Shown: positions 51,387-60,806, counted from the stretch's first letter. The stretch: DNA of 64,000 nt from Undibacterium piscinae (GCA_003970805.2 CP051152.1:1798001-1862000), one strand, 5' to 3'. Notes: a model not told the origin generated them from the sequence alone. A program made the numbers and translations.

Positions 51387-51860
51387 ATGACTTCTCACAT
51401 ACTCAATAACGCCCAGGAACTAGGCCGAGATCAAGCGCTGCCTTACGCCGGCGAGGTCACGCCCGAACAAGCATGGACACTTTTGCAGGCCGATCAGCGC
51501 ATTGTTCTGGTTGACGTGCGTACCAACGCCGAGCGCGACTGGGTAGGCCGCGTCAGCATTCCGGAAGCGCAGCATCATGCGGTGCAATGGAGCCTGTACC
51601 CAGCCGGCACTCCCAACCCTGATTTCATGGCGCAACTGAGCACTGCGGTACCGGACAAAAATACCGTAATCCTGTTCCTGTGCCGCTCTGGCGTGCGCTC
51701 GCGCCACGGTGCCAAGCTCGCCACCGAACATGGCTACACCCAGTGCTACGACATTTTGCAAGGTTTTGAAGGCGATAAAGACGTACATGGCCATCGCAAG
51801 ACCGTAGGCGGCTGGTGCAGCGCGGCCCTGCCTTGGATGGGTGCCTGGATGGGTGCCTGA
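51387..51860 (+). CDS. Rhodanese-domain sulfurtransferase
   Basis: 157 residues, a single rhodanese domain. The start EVTPEQAWTLLQADQRIVLVDVRTNAERDWVG is typical. The catalytic loop is CRSGVRS, with Cys in the persulfide position. The segment YDILQGFEGDKDVHGHRKTVGGWCSAALPW belongs to a bacterial subgroup with a Gly-Trp-containing tail. It is probably cytoplasmic and may move sulfur or act in stress defence. GAGG lies before the ATG. The C-terminus repeats WMGA twice. Confidence 0.9.
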   Translation: MTSHILNNAQELGRDQALPYAGEVTPEQAWTLLQADQRIVLVDVRTNAERDWVGRVSIPEAQHHAVQWSLYPAGTPNPDFMAQLSTAVPDKNTVILFLCRSGVRSRHGAKLATEHGYTQCYDILQGFEGDKDVHGHRKTVGGWCSAALPWMGAWMGA

Positions 51861-51975
51861 TCAATGGCAGCGCTGCCAAGATGGCGCCTGAGCGAAGTGA
51901 AGGATAAACACCCCATTTTTTAATTGGCGGCATATTACACAACCTGCGCTTGATCGAACGTATCACCAGATATTG

Positions 51976-52801
51976 CTATGCGAAAATTCCAGTCCGCGCT
52001 CTGGCCAGCGGCTGGCATAGGCGGTCAGGATATCCTGTACCGCCGCAAAATTCTCGCCATTCACGCGGCAATCCACCGCCAGTTTACCCAGACTATCGCG
52101 CGAAACAAACAGACGCACGCCCAAAAAATTGATCGCTTGCAGCAGATCATGAAACGCCGCCGTACTTTCGGTGAACAGGCAATGTGGACAAAACGCTCTT
52201 CCTTTGGCTCAGGCGCGGCCAGCGTTGCCAGATGCGCCACGGTCCCAGCACCACTTGGCGGAAACGTGCAAAACCATCCGCTTGCGAGCCCAGCCACCAC
52301 GCTCATTTCTATCACGGTGCAGTCTAGCGGTGTCTCGCGAATCGATCAAGGCGATCAGATCCATCTGGGTCAGGCACGAAAACCTTCGGCGATAGCCTGT
52401 GCCTCGCTCGCCCCCATCGCATGCTGATATTCAAAAAATGCCTTGCGGAAAATAATCAGGATGCGAGATATGCAGTTTGGTACAGGTGCGGACCCGGCCT
52501 TCGCCTAATGTGAGCGACTCTATCGGCTCCGCGGTTCCGTATTTATTAATAAAGGCGGCGTATAGCGGCGCACGCGGGAGATTGCGTCGAAAGCTGGCGA
52601 TGCCACCGTCAAATGCACCCCTTTTGCCGCGCAAAAAAAGGCCCGCTGACTCCCACCGTGGCATGAGCGTGGCCTCCGTCTGCACTGGCGCCAATCGCGC
52701 TTAAAAATGTGGGCCGCGGTGCGTGCAGCCATCAAGGCAACTGGCGTCAATGACAACAAGGCGAATGCGAAATCGCGATATTGCCATAAAGCGGGAGTCA
52801 T
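51976..52801 (-). pseudogene. Decayed gene of unknown family, several frameshifts
   Basis: Read on the minus strand from ATG 52801: MTPALWQYRDFAFALLSLTP-VALMAARTAAHIFK (a membrane helix). In a second frame: MPRWESAGLFLRGKRGAFDG, LYAAFINKYGTAEPIESL, KLHISHPDYF. In a third: KAFFEYQHAMGASEAQAIAE, then ADGFARFRQVVLGPWRIWQRW, and at the end NFLGVRLFVSRDSLGKLAVD to a stop near 51976. The pieces make one plausible protein of about 270 residues if at least three indels are corrected. The family is not recognised. Its start overlaps the stop of the previous remnant (ATGA). Confidence 0.5.
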
Positions 52802-53393
52802 AGCTTGCTTTGATGAGGGCGGATTAGCCGCCAGCGTTGCAGCTGATCAAAAATGGTCTTCTCGCTAAGCGGCCAGATGTCCGTATAATGCAAATCAACA
52901 TAGCAGGCGCATTATTCCAGAAACTGCTTGGCAAAGCAAAATTGCAGCCCCGCTCGCGCCCATCAGCCACAAGGCGTTTTCAATTGCGAAAGCCCGCTTG
53001 CCATCGGCTGGATGCGAAACTGGCGATGCCATTGAGTGTCGCACTCAGGCCAGGCAAGCCATCCCGAGAAAAACTCGCCAGCATGCGTTGCGCCCGTCGA
53101 TCAAAGGCATACGCAAAGGCAGTATTGGTCCAACCCACATCGACGATCGCAATGCCGCAAAAAATATCGTCTGTCGCCAGCGCCACATATTGCCAGTGTT
53201 TATGATGGAAGTGCTGCCATAGCCGACTACGTTGATGCGGAGCCGCCAATCCGCGCCAGTCTATCTGCGTCAAAGGGCCAGCATATTTACCAAAATTAAC
53301 ACTGCCATCGGCAGCCAGCACGCTGCGCGGTGCTGCGGCTAAAGTCAGGTCGGAGTCAGCGGCGCGCGCCACGACTGAGTTTAAAACTGTCAT
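52802..53393 (-). pseudogene. DUF2804-like gene, 3' part decayed
   Basis: The first 137 residues are clean (52980-53393): VNFGKYAGPLTQIDWRGLAA, RSRLWQHFHHKHWQYVALAT, DIFCGIAIVDVGWTNTAFAYAFDR and FSRDGLPGLSA, matching my recollection of the DUF2804 family, whose function is unknown. A stop follows at 52980. Further downstream another frame reads LHYTDIWPLSEKTIFDQLQRW and ends at a TGA overlapping the next ATG. A DUF2804 protein normally has over 300 residues, so the middle seems lost or shifted. Both this gene and the next are damaged. Confidence 0.55.
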
Positions 53394-53570
53394 AGAGTCA
53401 GAGAGAGTGAAATAGAGTCAAATGCAAAATGGAGTACCAAGTCGCTAAAAATTAAAAACCGGCAGGCCCAGTGCGCATATTCCATGCGCCTTTGCCGAGC
53501 ATATGGCTGGCAGCCCGCACTGGCTATGCGTCTTGGGCTAGTGCATGGGAACGGGCAAACTTAGATCGAT

Positions 53571-53876
53571 TTATTCAAACACGGGTCGAAAGAAGGAGCG
53601 CTCATAGCTAATGATGCAACGGGTTTTTTCGGCATATTTGAAGGCTTCTATGCAATCGTGATCGAGGAAGGATTTTTCTCTATATTCCTCATACAGTGCC
53701 AAGGACGGAAAACTGAAGATCGCCAGCGCGATATTGCTGGCACCTTCCGATGGTAGAAAATAACCGTGATGATCACCACCGAATTTCGCCACTAAGGGTA
53801 TCCACATTTTTCCGTAAGTCTCAAATTCCTTGAGTTTATAGGTATCAATCACATAGCGCAGGTAACAGGTAATCAT
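53571..53876 (-). CDS. NIPSNAP-family protein
   Basis: 101 residues: MITCYLRYVIDTYKLKEFETYGKMWIPLVAKFGGDHHGYFLP, then SNIALAIFSFPSLALYEEYREKSFLD and a C-terminal RSFFRPVF. This is the NIPSNAP ferredoxin-like fold, a dimeric alpha-beta barrel of unknown enzymatic role in bacteria. The ATG has a weak ribosome-binding site. It is divergent from the periplasmic binding-protein gene at 54048. No signal peptide; probably cytoplasmic. Confidence 0.82.
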   Translation of the reverse strand: MITCYLRYVIDTYKLKEFETYGKMWIPLVAKFGGDHHGYFLPSEGASNIALAIFSFPSLALYEEYREKSFLDHDCIEAFKYAEKTRCIISYERSFFRPVFE

Positions 53877-54047
53877 AGGTTTTCTTAAAATTGTACAAAG
53901 TTGTGTTAAACCGCATCAAATAGACAAATAATTAATTTCTGAATTCTACCTAGCATTTGATTTTTAGGGAAATAGTGTGCAATCTGCATGGTTTGCGCTC
54001 TATACTTGCAACTAGATCTTTGACGAATTAAGTATCTGGAGATACAG

Positions 54048-54836
54048 ATGCACACGCCTATCTCGCTCACCTCCCTAAGCGCCAGCATGCTGGCTCACTT
54101 GCAGTTAATCCTTTTGCTTTGCTTACCCCTGAGTGCCGTGCACGCGGCCGAGCGTGAACTCATCATAGGAACTATTGCAGTGAGCCCTTTCGGCTTTCTT
54201 GATAGCACCGGCAAACCTAGCGGTATCATGTATGAAATTAGCAATCGCATCGCCGAAGAAGCGGGCCTACCCTTCAAAAACAACATAACACCGTATGCCC
54301 GCACGGTGCTTGATTTGGAGTATGGCAATGCCGATGTCATCATCCGATATAGCAATGCTGACTTAACTAAAGTTGCACATCAAGTTATTTCTGTGCTGGC
54401 GCTACCGAGTTTCATCATAGGAAAAAATTCGAGTAGTTTTTTGCGCCTGGCTGACCTGCACGGTAAAAATGTGGGCGTCCTACGCGGTGGCAATTTTGAT
54501 GCAAATTTTGCGGCCGATACGGCAATCAAGAAATATGCGGTTAATGATTATGAGCAAGCCTTCAAGATGATGATGGCCGGCCATCTCGATGCAGTCATAG
54601 GCTCAAATATCGGCCTGTATTACACCGCGCAAAAACTAGGTATCGCCACCAGCGCGCTGAGCCCCCCCTTAGTGCTGAGCACACAATATTTTGTGTTGCA
54701 CGTCTCAAAAAAGAGCGCCAATGAACCGCTCTTAAAAGACTTAAAGGGCGCGGTGGAGAGGCTGCAAAAACGTGATGCTTTCACGCCCATCATCAACAAG
54801 TACATGGGATATTATCCGTGGCAACAGCAGAAATAG
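54048..54836 (+). CDS. Periplasmic solute-binding protein, SBP_bac_3-like
   Basis: 262 residues. A signal peptide (LQLILLLCLPLSAVHAAE) is followed by the family-3 fold: LIIGTIAVSPFGFLDSTGKPSGIMYEISNRIAEEAG, ADVIIRYSNADL, KNVGVLRGGNFDANFAAD and AGHLDAVIGSNIGLYYTAQKLG. Proteins of this type bind amino acids in ABC systems or act as sensors. No permease or ATPase of that class is nearby, so it is an orphan. A short palindrome, GTATCT-GG-AGATAC (54032-54045), covers the likely Shine-Dalgarno just before the ATG. Confidence 0.85.
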   Translation: MHTPISLTSLSASMLAHLQLILLLCLPLSAVHAAERELIIGTIAVSPFGFLDSTGKPSGIMYEISNRIAEEAGLPFKNNITPYARTVLDLEYGNADVIIRYSNADLTKVAHQVISVLALPSFIIGKNSSSFLRLADLHGKNVGVLRGGNFDANFAADTAIKKYAVNDYEQAFKMMMAGHLDAVIGSNIGLYYTAQKLGIATSALSPPLVLSTQYFVLHVSKKSANEPLLKDLKGAVERLQKRDAFTPIINKYMGYYPWQQQK

Positions 54837-55148
54837 AGACTGGCTTAATATTCCCTGCCCAGTGAGTGGACAGAGAATTCATTCCTTTTGAAAACATTGC
54901 AAATAAGGCATAAATAAATATTTCCATGCGGAAATAAAATTACTGTAGACAGCTCGCCACAAATGTCCTAGTCTTGAGTTCAGCACGCAATTTTCTTGTT
55001 TATATTTTCGTCTGAATCCTTTTTATCCTCCACGCAAGCCTAACATTTCACTCTGATACAAATTTGGTTTCAGCAGAATTTGTATCAATGCCAGCCGTGG
55101 ATCTCGTTGTTTAATTGTTCCGGTTTTCATACAACAGGAGTCTTCTCC
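54837..55148 (+). other. Promoter/leader region of the nrtA-like operon
   Basis: About 310 bp. Apart from the inverted repeat at 55054-55087 it is AT-rich without a gene. No clear -35/-10 pair was found. Confidence 0.5.
55054..55087. promoter_or_regulatory. 11-bp perfect inverted repeat before the nrtA-like operon
   Basis: TGATACAAATT (55054-55064) and AATTTGTATCA (55077-55087) are exact reverse complements with a 12-nt gap. It lies 62 bp before the first binding-protein ATG. It could be an operator or a leader hairpin. Confidence 0.65.
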
Positions 55149-56543
55149 ATGTCTGATCAAGTTCCCATTGTCTACGATGCACACGACGCTTACGATGCCG
55201 AGCGTCCACTCTTAATCGCCTGCGGCTGTGGCGGCAATCATGCCCCACATCAACACGCGGAGCAGCAGAGCAAACAGATCATCAGCACCGATGTCATCAG
55301 TCGTAATTTTCTGGAAGCCGCCTTAGTCAAGGCACTGTTTCCGCACGAGCCGACCCGAAGAGCGTTCTTAAATGCCGTGGGTCGCAGCACAGCGATGGCA
55401 GCTATCGCCAGCGTCGTGCCACTGGCAAGTATGCAGGCCATGGCGCAAGAAACCAGTGGTAATTTAGAGCGTAAAGAATTGAAAGTGGGCTTTATCGCCA
55501 TCACCTGCGCAGCCCCCTTGATCATGGCGGAGCCGCTGGGATTTTATAAAGAGCAAGGCCTCAATGTGCGCCTGGTCAAAACTGCGGGCTGGGGCATGAT
55601 ACGTGAGAAAGTGATTAAGAAAGAGCATGATGCCTCGCACTTCCTATCGCCTATGCCGCTGGCGATGAGCTTAGGCCTGGGCAATGAGCCCTTCCCCACT
55701 TCCGTCGCCACCATACAAAATAATAACGGCCAAGCCATTACCTTACACTTAAAACACAAAGACAAGCGAGATCCCAAGCAATGGAAAGGATTTACCTTGG
55801 GCGTGCCCTTTGTCTACAGCATGCATAATTTTTTGCTGCGTTACTACCTGGCTGAATTCGGTATCGATCCGGAGACAGATGTCAAAATCGTCGCGGTGCC
55901 GCCGCCAGAGATGGTCGCCAAATTGACCGATGGCAGCATAGATGGTTTCCTCGGACCGGATCCATTTAACCAGCGTGCGGTATTTGACGGGGTTGGTTTC
56001 ATCCATATTTTGTCGAAGGATATCTGGGATGGTCACCCCTGCTGCGCCTTCGGTGCCAGTGATGAATTTATCAAACAAAACCCGAATACCTTTGCGGCCT
56101 TGTTCCGTGCCATCATCAGCGCCTCACTGATCGCCAGCCTATCGACTGATCGTTACGAGATCGCTAAAACCATCGCACCGCAAGCCTATCTGAATCAACC
56201 ACTGGAAGTGATCTCGCAGATATTAAGTGGCAAGTTCCCGGACGGTTTGGGTAACACGCGCTCGGTGCCGGATCGCGCTATCTTCAACCCAGTCCCATGG
56301 CAAAGTATGGCGGTATGGATGCTGACGCAGATGAAGCGCTGGGGCTATATCAAGGGCGATGTCGACTATGCGCAATTGGCCAACAAGGTATTTTTATTGA
56401 CTGAGGCAAAACATCATATGGCGCTGGCAGGCTGGAACCCGCCCAAAGGCAACTACCGCAAGCACATCATCATGGGAAAAAGCTTCGACGCACAGAAACC
56501 GCAGGAGTATCTGAAAAGCTTTGCGATCTCGCATCAAGTCTGA
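55149..56543 (+). CDS. NrtA/CmpA-family ABC transporter binding protein, paralogue 1
   Basis: 464 residues. Unusually, about 68 residues precede the export signal and contain a Cys/His cluster (C25, C27, H31, H34, H36). A Tat-like signal follows: RR at 70-71 in TRRAFLNAVG, a hydrophobic stretch and AMA before the mature protein. The mature start LKVGFIAITCAAPLIMAEPLGFYKEQGL and the end PQEYLKSF match NrtA/CmpA proteins that bind nitrate, nitrite or bicarbonate. Other blocks are HFLSPMPLAMSLG, MHNFLLRYYLAEFG and GFLGPDPFNQRAV. A second copy of equal length follows. The ligand is not certain; related proteins bind sulfonates or thiamine precursors. Confidence 0.87.
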   Translation: MSDQVPIVYDAHDAYDAERPLLIACGCGGNHAPHQHAEQQSKQIISTDVISRNFLEAALVKALFPHEPTRRAFLNAVGRSTAMAAIASVVPLASMQAMAQETSGNLERKELKVGFIAITCAAPLIMAEPLGFYKEQGLNVRLVKTAGWGMIREKVIKKEHDASHFLSPMPLAMSLGLGNEPFPTSVATIQNNNGQAITLHLKHKDKRDPKQWKGFTLGVPFVYSMHNFLLRYYLAEFGIDPETDVKIVAVPPPEMVAKLTDGSIDGFLGPDPFNQRAVFDGVGFIHILSKDIWDGHPCCAFGASDEFIKQNPNTFAALFRAIISASLIASLSTDRYEIAKTIAPQAYLNQPLEVISQILSGKFPDGLGNTRSVPDRAIFNPVPWQSMAVWMLTQMKRWGYIKGDVDYAQLANKVFLLTEAKHHMALAGWNPPKGNYRKHIIMGKSFDAQKPQEYLKSFAISHQV

Positions 56544-56665
56544 AGTTCTCAGCCGGTTTGATCAACTCTGCCTTGTTTTAAAAACGCACGGAAAAAACAT
56601 ATTGGGATTGCGCAATTGCCTCTTGATTGTTACATTATCTACAACTCACTAAGGGAGGCTATTCG

Positions 56666-58060
56666 ATGTCGCTATCCATTTTCAAACCTTACGATCCTGA
56701 GCACAATAACAGCAGATCCTGCTGCTGCGGGCGGCACTCCAATGCGCAAGAGCATCTGGCCGATGAATTACGCCAACAAGAGCTTGCCAGCCTGAATAGG
56801 GTACGCGACCCTGAAACCCTGAACCAAGATGTGATCGAAGAAGCGCTGATGCGCGCTCTATTTCCGGACGATCATGTGCGTCGTGATTTCCTGCGCGCCG
56901 TTGGCGTGAATACCGCGCGTGCCGCTATTGCCAGTGTCTTACCGATGGCATCGCTACAGGCGATGGCACAAGAAAAAAAAGGCAGTATCGAAAAGAAGGA
57001 TTTAAAAGTCGGCTTTATCGCCATCACTTGCGCCGCCCCCCTGATCATGGCTGACCCTCTGGGTTTCTATAAAAAACAGGGACTCAATGTCTCCCTTCAC
57101 AAGACCGCAGGCTGGGCCTTGATACGCGACAAGATGGTCAACAAGGAATTCGATGCCTCGCATTTTTTGTCGCCTATGCCGCTGGCGATGTCTATGGGCT
57201 TGGGTACTAATCCCACACAAATGCGGATCGCCACCATACAAAACATCAACGGCCAGGCGATCACCTTGCATGTCAAACACAAGGACAAACGCGACCCGCG
57301 GCAATGGAAGGGCTTCAAACTGGCGATACCCTTTGAATATTCCATGCACAATTTTCTGCTGCGCTATTACCTGGCCGAACACGGTTTAGATCCAGATAAA
57401 GATGTGCAATTACGCGTCACGCCGCCACCAGAGATGGTGGCCAATCTGCGTGCCGGAAATATCGATGGTTTCCTCGGTCCCGATCCTTTTAACCAACGCG
57501 CAGTCTATGATGAAGTGGGATTTATCCACATCTTGTCGAAAGAGATCTGGGATGGTCATCCTTGCTGCGCATTTGGCATGTCGGACGACTTCGTCAAACA
57601 AAATCCAAATACCTTTGCCGCACTTTACCGTGCGGTCTTAAATGCGGCCGCCATGGCGCATGACTCTGCGCATCGCTCGCTGGTAGCCAAAGTGATTGCT
57701 CCGGTTGCTTATCTGAATCAACCTGAAACCGTGGTCGAGCAAGTGCTGACAGGGCGTTATGCCGATGGTTTGGGTAACATCAAAAACGTACCGAACCGCG
57801 CTGACTTCGATCCCCTGCCTTGGTACTCTATGGGCGTATGGATACTGAGCCAGATGAAGCGCTGGGGCTATATCAAAGGCGAGGTCGATTACAAGACGAT
57901 CACAGAAAAAATTTTCCTGCTCACTGATGCCAAGAAATACATGAAGGAATTAGGGCAAACCAGCCCTGAATCTGGCTACAAAAAATTTAAGATTATGGGT
58001 AAAGAATTCGATGCCAACAGCGCGGATACCTATGTCAATAGTTTTACCATCAAACGATAA
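56666..58060 (+). CDS. NrtA/CmpA-family ABC transporter binding protein, paralogue 2
   Basis: Also 464 residues and clearly homologous to the preceding gene over its whole length (LKVGFIAITCAAPLIMADPLGFYKKQGL, HFLSPMPLAMSMG, GFLGPDPFNQRAV). The N-terminal extension has C19-C20-C21, H24 and H30, then a Tat-like RR at 72-73 (VRRDFLRAVG). The ATG at 56666 follows AGGGAGG; a longer frame from 56627 is not needed. Tandem duplication with divergence suggests two ligand ranges feeding one transporter. The permease follows 8 bp after the stop. Confidence 0.87.
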   Translation: MSLSIFKPYDPEHNNSRSCCCGRHSNAQEHLADELRQQELASLNRVRDPETLNQDVIEEALMRALFPDDHVRRDFLRAVGVNTARAAIASVLPMASLQAMAQEKKGSIEKKDLKVGFIAITCAAPLIMADPLGFYKKQGLNVSLHKTAGWALIRDKMVNKEFDASHFLSPMPLAMSMGLGTNPTQMRIATIQNINGQAITLHVKHKDKRDPRQWKGFKLAIPFEYSMHNFLLRYYLAEHGLDPDKDVQLRVTPPPEMVANLRAGNIDGFLGPDPFNQRAVYDEVGFIHILSKEIWDGHPCCAFGMSDDFVKQNPNTFAALYRAVLNAAAMAHDSAHRSLVAKVIAPVAYLNQPETVVEQVLTGRYADGLGNIKNVPNRADFDPLPWYSMGVWILSQMKRWGYIKGEVDYKTITEKIFLLTDAKKYMKELGQTSPESGYKKFKIMGKEFDANSADTYVNSFTIKR

Positions 58061-58068
58061 GCTAGGCG

Positions 58069-58938
58069 ATGGCTAATCATTTGGGTCTGCGTGCCGCCTT
58101 AATCTCGCTGCTAATATTTTTGCTGTTTCTGGCAGGCTGGCATTTTGCCACCTTGCCGCCCACGACTACGTCAGCAGCAACTGTTGCGCCTCAAACGCAA
58201 CAAGACGAGGACTACGCCAAACTAATGGGAAAAAGTAAGGAGAGCGAGAGCAAAGTAACAGGGTTTCCAAATCCGGCACAAATGGGGCTGGCGATGCGCA
58301 AACATTTGTCTGATCCATTTTACGATAATGGCCCCAACGACAAGGGCATAGGCATACAACTAGGCTATTCGCTGGCGCGGGTTGGGTTGGGATTTTCGAT
58401 TGCCGCTTTAGTCGCAATCCCACTTGGCTTTGTGCTTGGCATGTCGCCGCTGATGCAGCGCGCACTCAATCCATTTATACAAATTCTTAAGCCTATCTCG
58501 CCTCTGGCATGGATGCCGTTGGCGCTGTACACCATTAAGGACTCGTCTATCTCGGGCGTGTTTGTGATTTTCATCTGCTCGATCTGGCCTATGCTACTCA
58601 ATACCTCGTTTGGTGTGGCAGCGGTAAGACGCGAATGGATCAACGTCGCCAGAACCCTGGAAGTGTCAGCACTACGCAAAGCCCTGCTGGTGATACTGCC
58701 AGCCGCCGCACCGACTATTTTGACCGGCATGCGCATCTCTATGGGAATCGCCTGGCTAGTCATCGTCGCTGCCGAGATGTTGGTCGGTGGCACCGGGATA
58801 GGTTATTTCGTCTGGAATGAATGGAATAACCTGTCGCTGACCAGCGTCATGTTTGCGATCCTATTGATAGGCGTGGTCGGGATGTTGCTCGATCTGATCT
58901 TCGCCCGTCTGCAACAGTTTGTCAGCTATGTTGACTGA
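58069..58938 (+). CDS. ABC transporter permease, NrtB/SsuC/TauC family
   Basis: 289 residues. An N-terminal helix ([16 protein letters not shown]) is followed by a polar periplasmic stretch and then the permease core. The cytoplasmic EAA-like loop that contacts the ATPase is [41 protein letters not shown]. The segment [23 protein letters not shown] is characteristic of nitrate/sulfonate permeases. About six membrane helices. The stop overlaps the ATPase start, so translation is probably coupled. Confidence 0.9.
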   Translation: MANHLGLRAALISLLIFLLFLAGWHFATLPPTTTSAATVAPQTQQDEDYAKLMGKSKESESKVTGFPNPAQMGLAMRKHLSDPFYDNGPNDKGIGIQLGYSLARVGLGFSIAALVAIPLGFVLGMSPLMQRALNPFIQILKPISPLAWMPLALYTIKDSSISGVFVIFICSIWPMLLNTSFGVAAVRREWINVARTLEVSALRKALLVILPAAAPTILTGMRISMGIAWLVIVAAEMLVGGTGIGYFVWNEWNNLSLTSVMFAILLIGVVGMLLDLIFARLQQFVSYVD

Positions 58939-59881
58939 ACCTTGCATCATGGAAACCGCTTTTTTAAATGTGAAATCTTTGGCAAAACGCTTTGAGTCTG
59001 AGGACTCATCGGTATTTTACGATGTCAGTTTCGGCATAGAAAAAGGCGAATTCATTTGCATCATCGGCCACTCCGGCTGCGGCAAAACCACCATACTCAA
59101 TTTGCTAGCCGGGCTGGATAGCGCGACCGCCGGCAGCATCACGATGGATGGCAAAGAAATCTCCGGACCGAGTTTGGACCGGGGCGTGGTATTTCAGGGA
59201 CATGCGCTGATGCCCTGGCTGAGCGTCTTGCAAAACGTTGCCTTCGCAGTCAAATCGCGCTGGCCAAATTACAGCAAAGCCGAGGTCACAACCCAGGCGA
59301 TGCGCTACCTGAAGATGGTTGGTTTATTGGGTGCTGAACACAAAAAACCATCAGAATTATCCGGTGGCATGAAACAGCGCGTAGGAATAGCACGTGCTTT
59401 TTCTATAGAGCCGAAAATGCTTTTGCTCGATGAGCCCTTTGGCGCACTCGACGCGCTGACGCGTGGTGTGATCCAGGATGAATTGCTGAAAATTTGCGCG
59501 GCCACACGTCAAACCGTATTCATGGTTACCCATGATGTGGATGAAGCGATTTTGCTGGCTGACCGCATCCTGCTGATGTCGAATGGTCCGCATGCACGCA
59601 TCGCCGAGATCGTCGTCAATACCATGCCCAAAAATCGTACTCGCGCCACCATGCATCACGATCCGCAGTTCTACCGCATACGCAATCACATGGTTGATTT
59701 TCTGGTTAACCGTTCACGCCGGATACAAGAGCAGACTGTCAGCGCACGCCACACCGCCAGTGATGAAGACACGCGGATAGTCAGTCCCGGCTTGGAGGTA
59801 GGCGCAAGCTCCGAAGAACCGAACACGGCAACTAGCCTTGAACAACGCAATCAAAACTGGCGCAATGCACCGCAACTTTAA
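58928..59881 (+). CDS. ABC transporter ATPase, NrtD/SsuB family
   Basis: About 317 residues. Walker A is GHSGCGKTT, the Q loop [13 protein letters not shown], the signature [14 protein letters not shown], Walker [12 protein letters not shown], and the switch His lies in MVTHDVDEA. The C-terminal 60 residues ([20 protein letters not shown]) form a polar tail beyond the ATPase core. The ATG at 58928 overlaps the permease stop; 58949 is an alternative. It energises the import system of the two NrtA-like proteins. The gene ends 2 bp before the truncated OhrR gene. Confidence 0.92.
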   Translation: MLTEPCIMETAFLNVKSLAKRFESEDSSVFYDVSFGIEKGEFICIIGHSGCGKTTILNLLAGLDSATAGSITMDGKEISGPSLDRGVVFQGHALMPWLSVLQNVAFAVKSRWPNYSKAEVTTQAMRYLKMVGLLGAEHKKPSELSGGMKQRVGIARAFSIEPKMLLLDEPFGALDALTRGVIQDELLKICAATRQTVFMVTHDVDEAILLADRILLMSNGPHARIAEIVVNTMPKNRTRATMHHDPQFYRIRNHMVDFLVNRSRRIQEQTVSARHTASDEDTRIVSPGLEVGASSEEPNTATSLEQRNQNWRNAPQL

Positions 59882-59883
59882 TA

Positions 59884-60201
59884 ATGCAACACCCGCTAGT
59901 GTTATGGCAGCAGGATGATGTCCTGGTCAAGGATATCGGTGAATTGCTGTTTCTCGATTCCGGCACCCTGACACCTTTGCTCAAACGTATGGAAGCATCG
60001 GAACTGGTACAACGTACCCGTGATGCACAGGATGAACGCCAGGTCAGAATCACCCTGACCAGCAAGGGCAGAGAACTCAAGCAAGCGGCGAAAAACATTC
60101 CCGCTGACGTGATGTGTGCCAGCGGGCAAGATGCCGAAGTCTTGATGCAACTGCGTACCCAACTGACGCAAATTCGCGACGACTTGAGCAAACATAGTTA
60201 A
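59884..60201 (+). pseudogene. ohrR: OhrR/MarR-type regulator lacking its N-terminus
   Basis: 105 residues beginning at HPLVLWQQDDVLVKDIGELLFLDSGTLTPLLKRME, which is the winged-helix core of OhrR-type MarR proteins (LDSGTLTPLLKRME is very typical). It continues VQRTRDAQDERQVRITLTSKGREL. A full OhrR has about 145-150 residues. The missing 45 or so contain the first dimer helix and the redox-sensing Cys near residue 15-22. The piece starts right after the ATPase stop, so the 5' end seems deleted. It lies 186 bp before ohr, its normal target. As it stands it could not sense peroxide in the usual way. Confidence 0.75.
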
Positions 60202-60296
60202 TCCACCCTACGACGGACATGCGCGACCGGGCATGTCCATGCCTCCGATATCGCCGCTATTCCAAAGGGTCCACCATACTGTGAAAAAGAATATTT

Positions 60297-60326
60297 CACA
60301 ATTATATTGCGCGCAATCTAATTGTG
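60297..60326. promoter_or_regulatory. 30-bp concentric dyad before ohr, probable OhrR operator
   Basis: The outer arms CACAATTA (60297-60304) and TAATTGTG (60319-60326) and the inner perfect palindrome ATTGCGCGCAAT (60306-60317) share one centre. Only the T/C pair at 60305/60318 fails. It overlaps a candidate -35 (TTGCGC, 60307-60312) 17 bp from TATTAT (60330-60335). Confidence 0.65.
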
Positions 60327-60386
60327 CGCTATTATTCTTTCCATCGGCACAGAACTGCGCCGCAACTCATTGATAAAGGAAATATC

Positions 60387-60806
60387 ATGCAAGTACTTTA
60401 CACAGCAAACGCCACTGCAACCGGTGGTCGTGATGGCCGCGCAATCTCTTCGGATCAGCATCTTGATGTCAAACTAAGCACGCCAAAAGAACTTGGCGGT
60501 GCCGGTGGCGAAGGCACCAATCCTGAGCAGATGTTTGCAGCCGGTTACTCAGCCTGTTTTATCGGTGCGATGAAATTTGTCTCCGCAGCAATGAAAATTG
60601 CCTTGCCAGCCGACACCACAGTCAATGGACTGGTCGGCATAGGCCCTAACGGTAACGGTGGTTTTGGTCTGGAAGTGGCATTGAATGTCACGATCCCGGG
60701 TATGGAACGTAGCGCGGCAGAAGCGCTGGTGCACAAGGCACATGAAGTCTGCCCTTACTCAAACGCCACCCGTGGCAATATTGATGTCAAAGTGACTTTG
60801 CTGTAA
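60387..60806 (+). CDS. ohr: Organic hydroperoxide resistance protein Ohr
   Basis: Thiol peroxidase that reduces organic hydroperoxides using lipoylated proteins. 139 residues from the ATG at 60387 ([19 protein letters not shown]); the longer frame from 60324 is not needed. Both catalytic cysteines are present, in [11 protein letters not shown] and [32 protein letters not shown] is typical. AAAGGAAAT precedes the ATG. It is downstream of the OhrR remnant and the large dyad, and is followed by a strong terminator. Confidence 0.95.
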   Translation: MQVLYTANATATGGRDGRAISSDQHLDVKLSTPKELGGAGGEGTNPEQMFAAGYSACFIGAMKFVSAAMKIALPADTTVNGLVGIGPNGNGGFGLEVALNVTIPGMERSAAEALVHKAHEVCPYSNATRGNIDVKVTLL

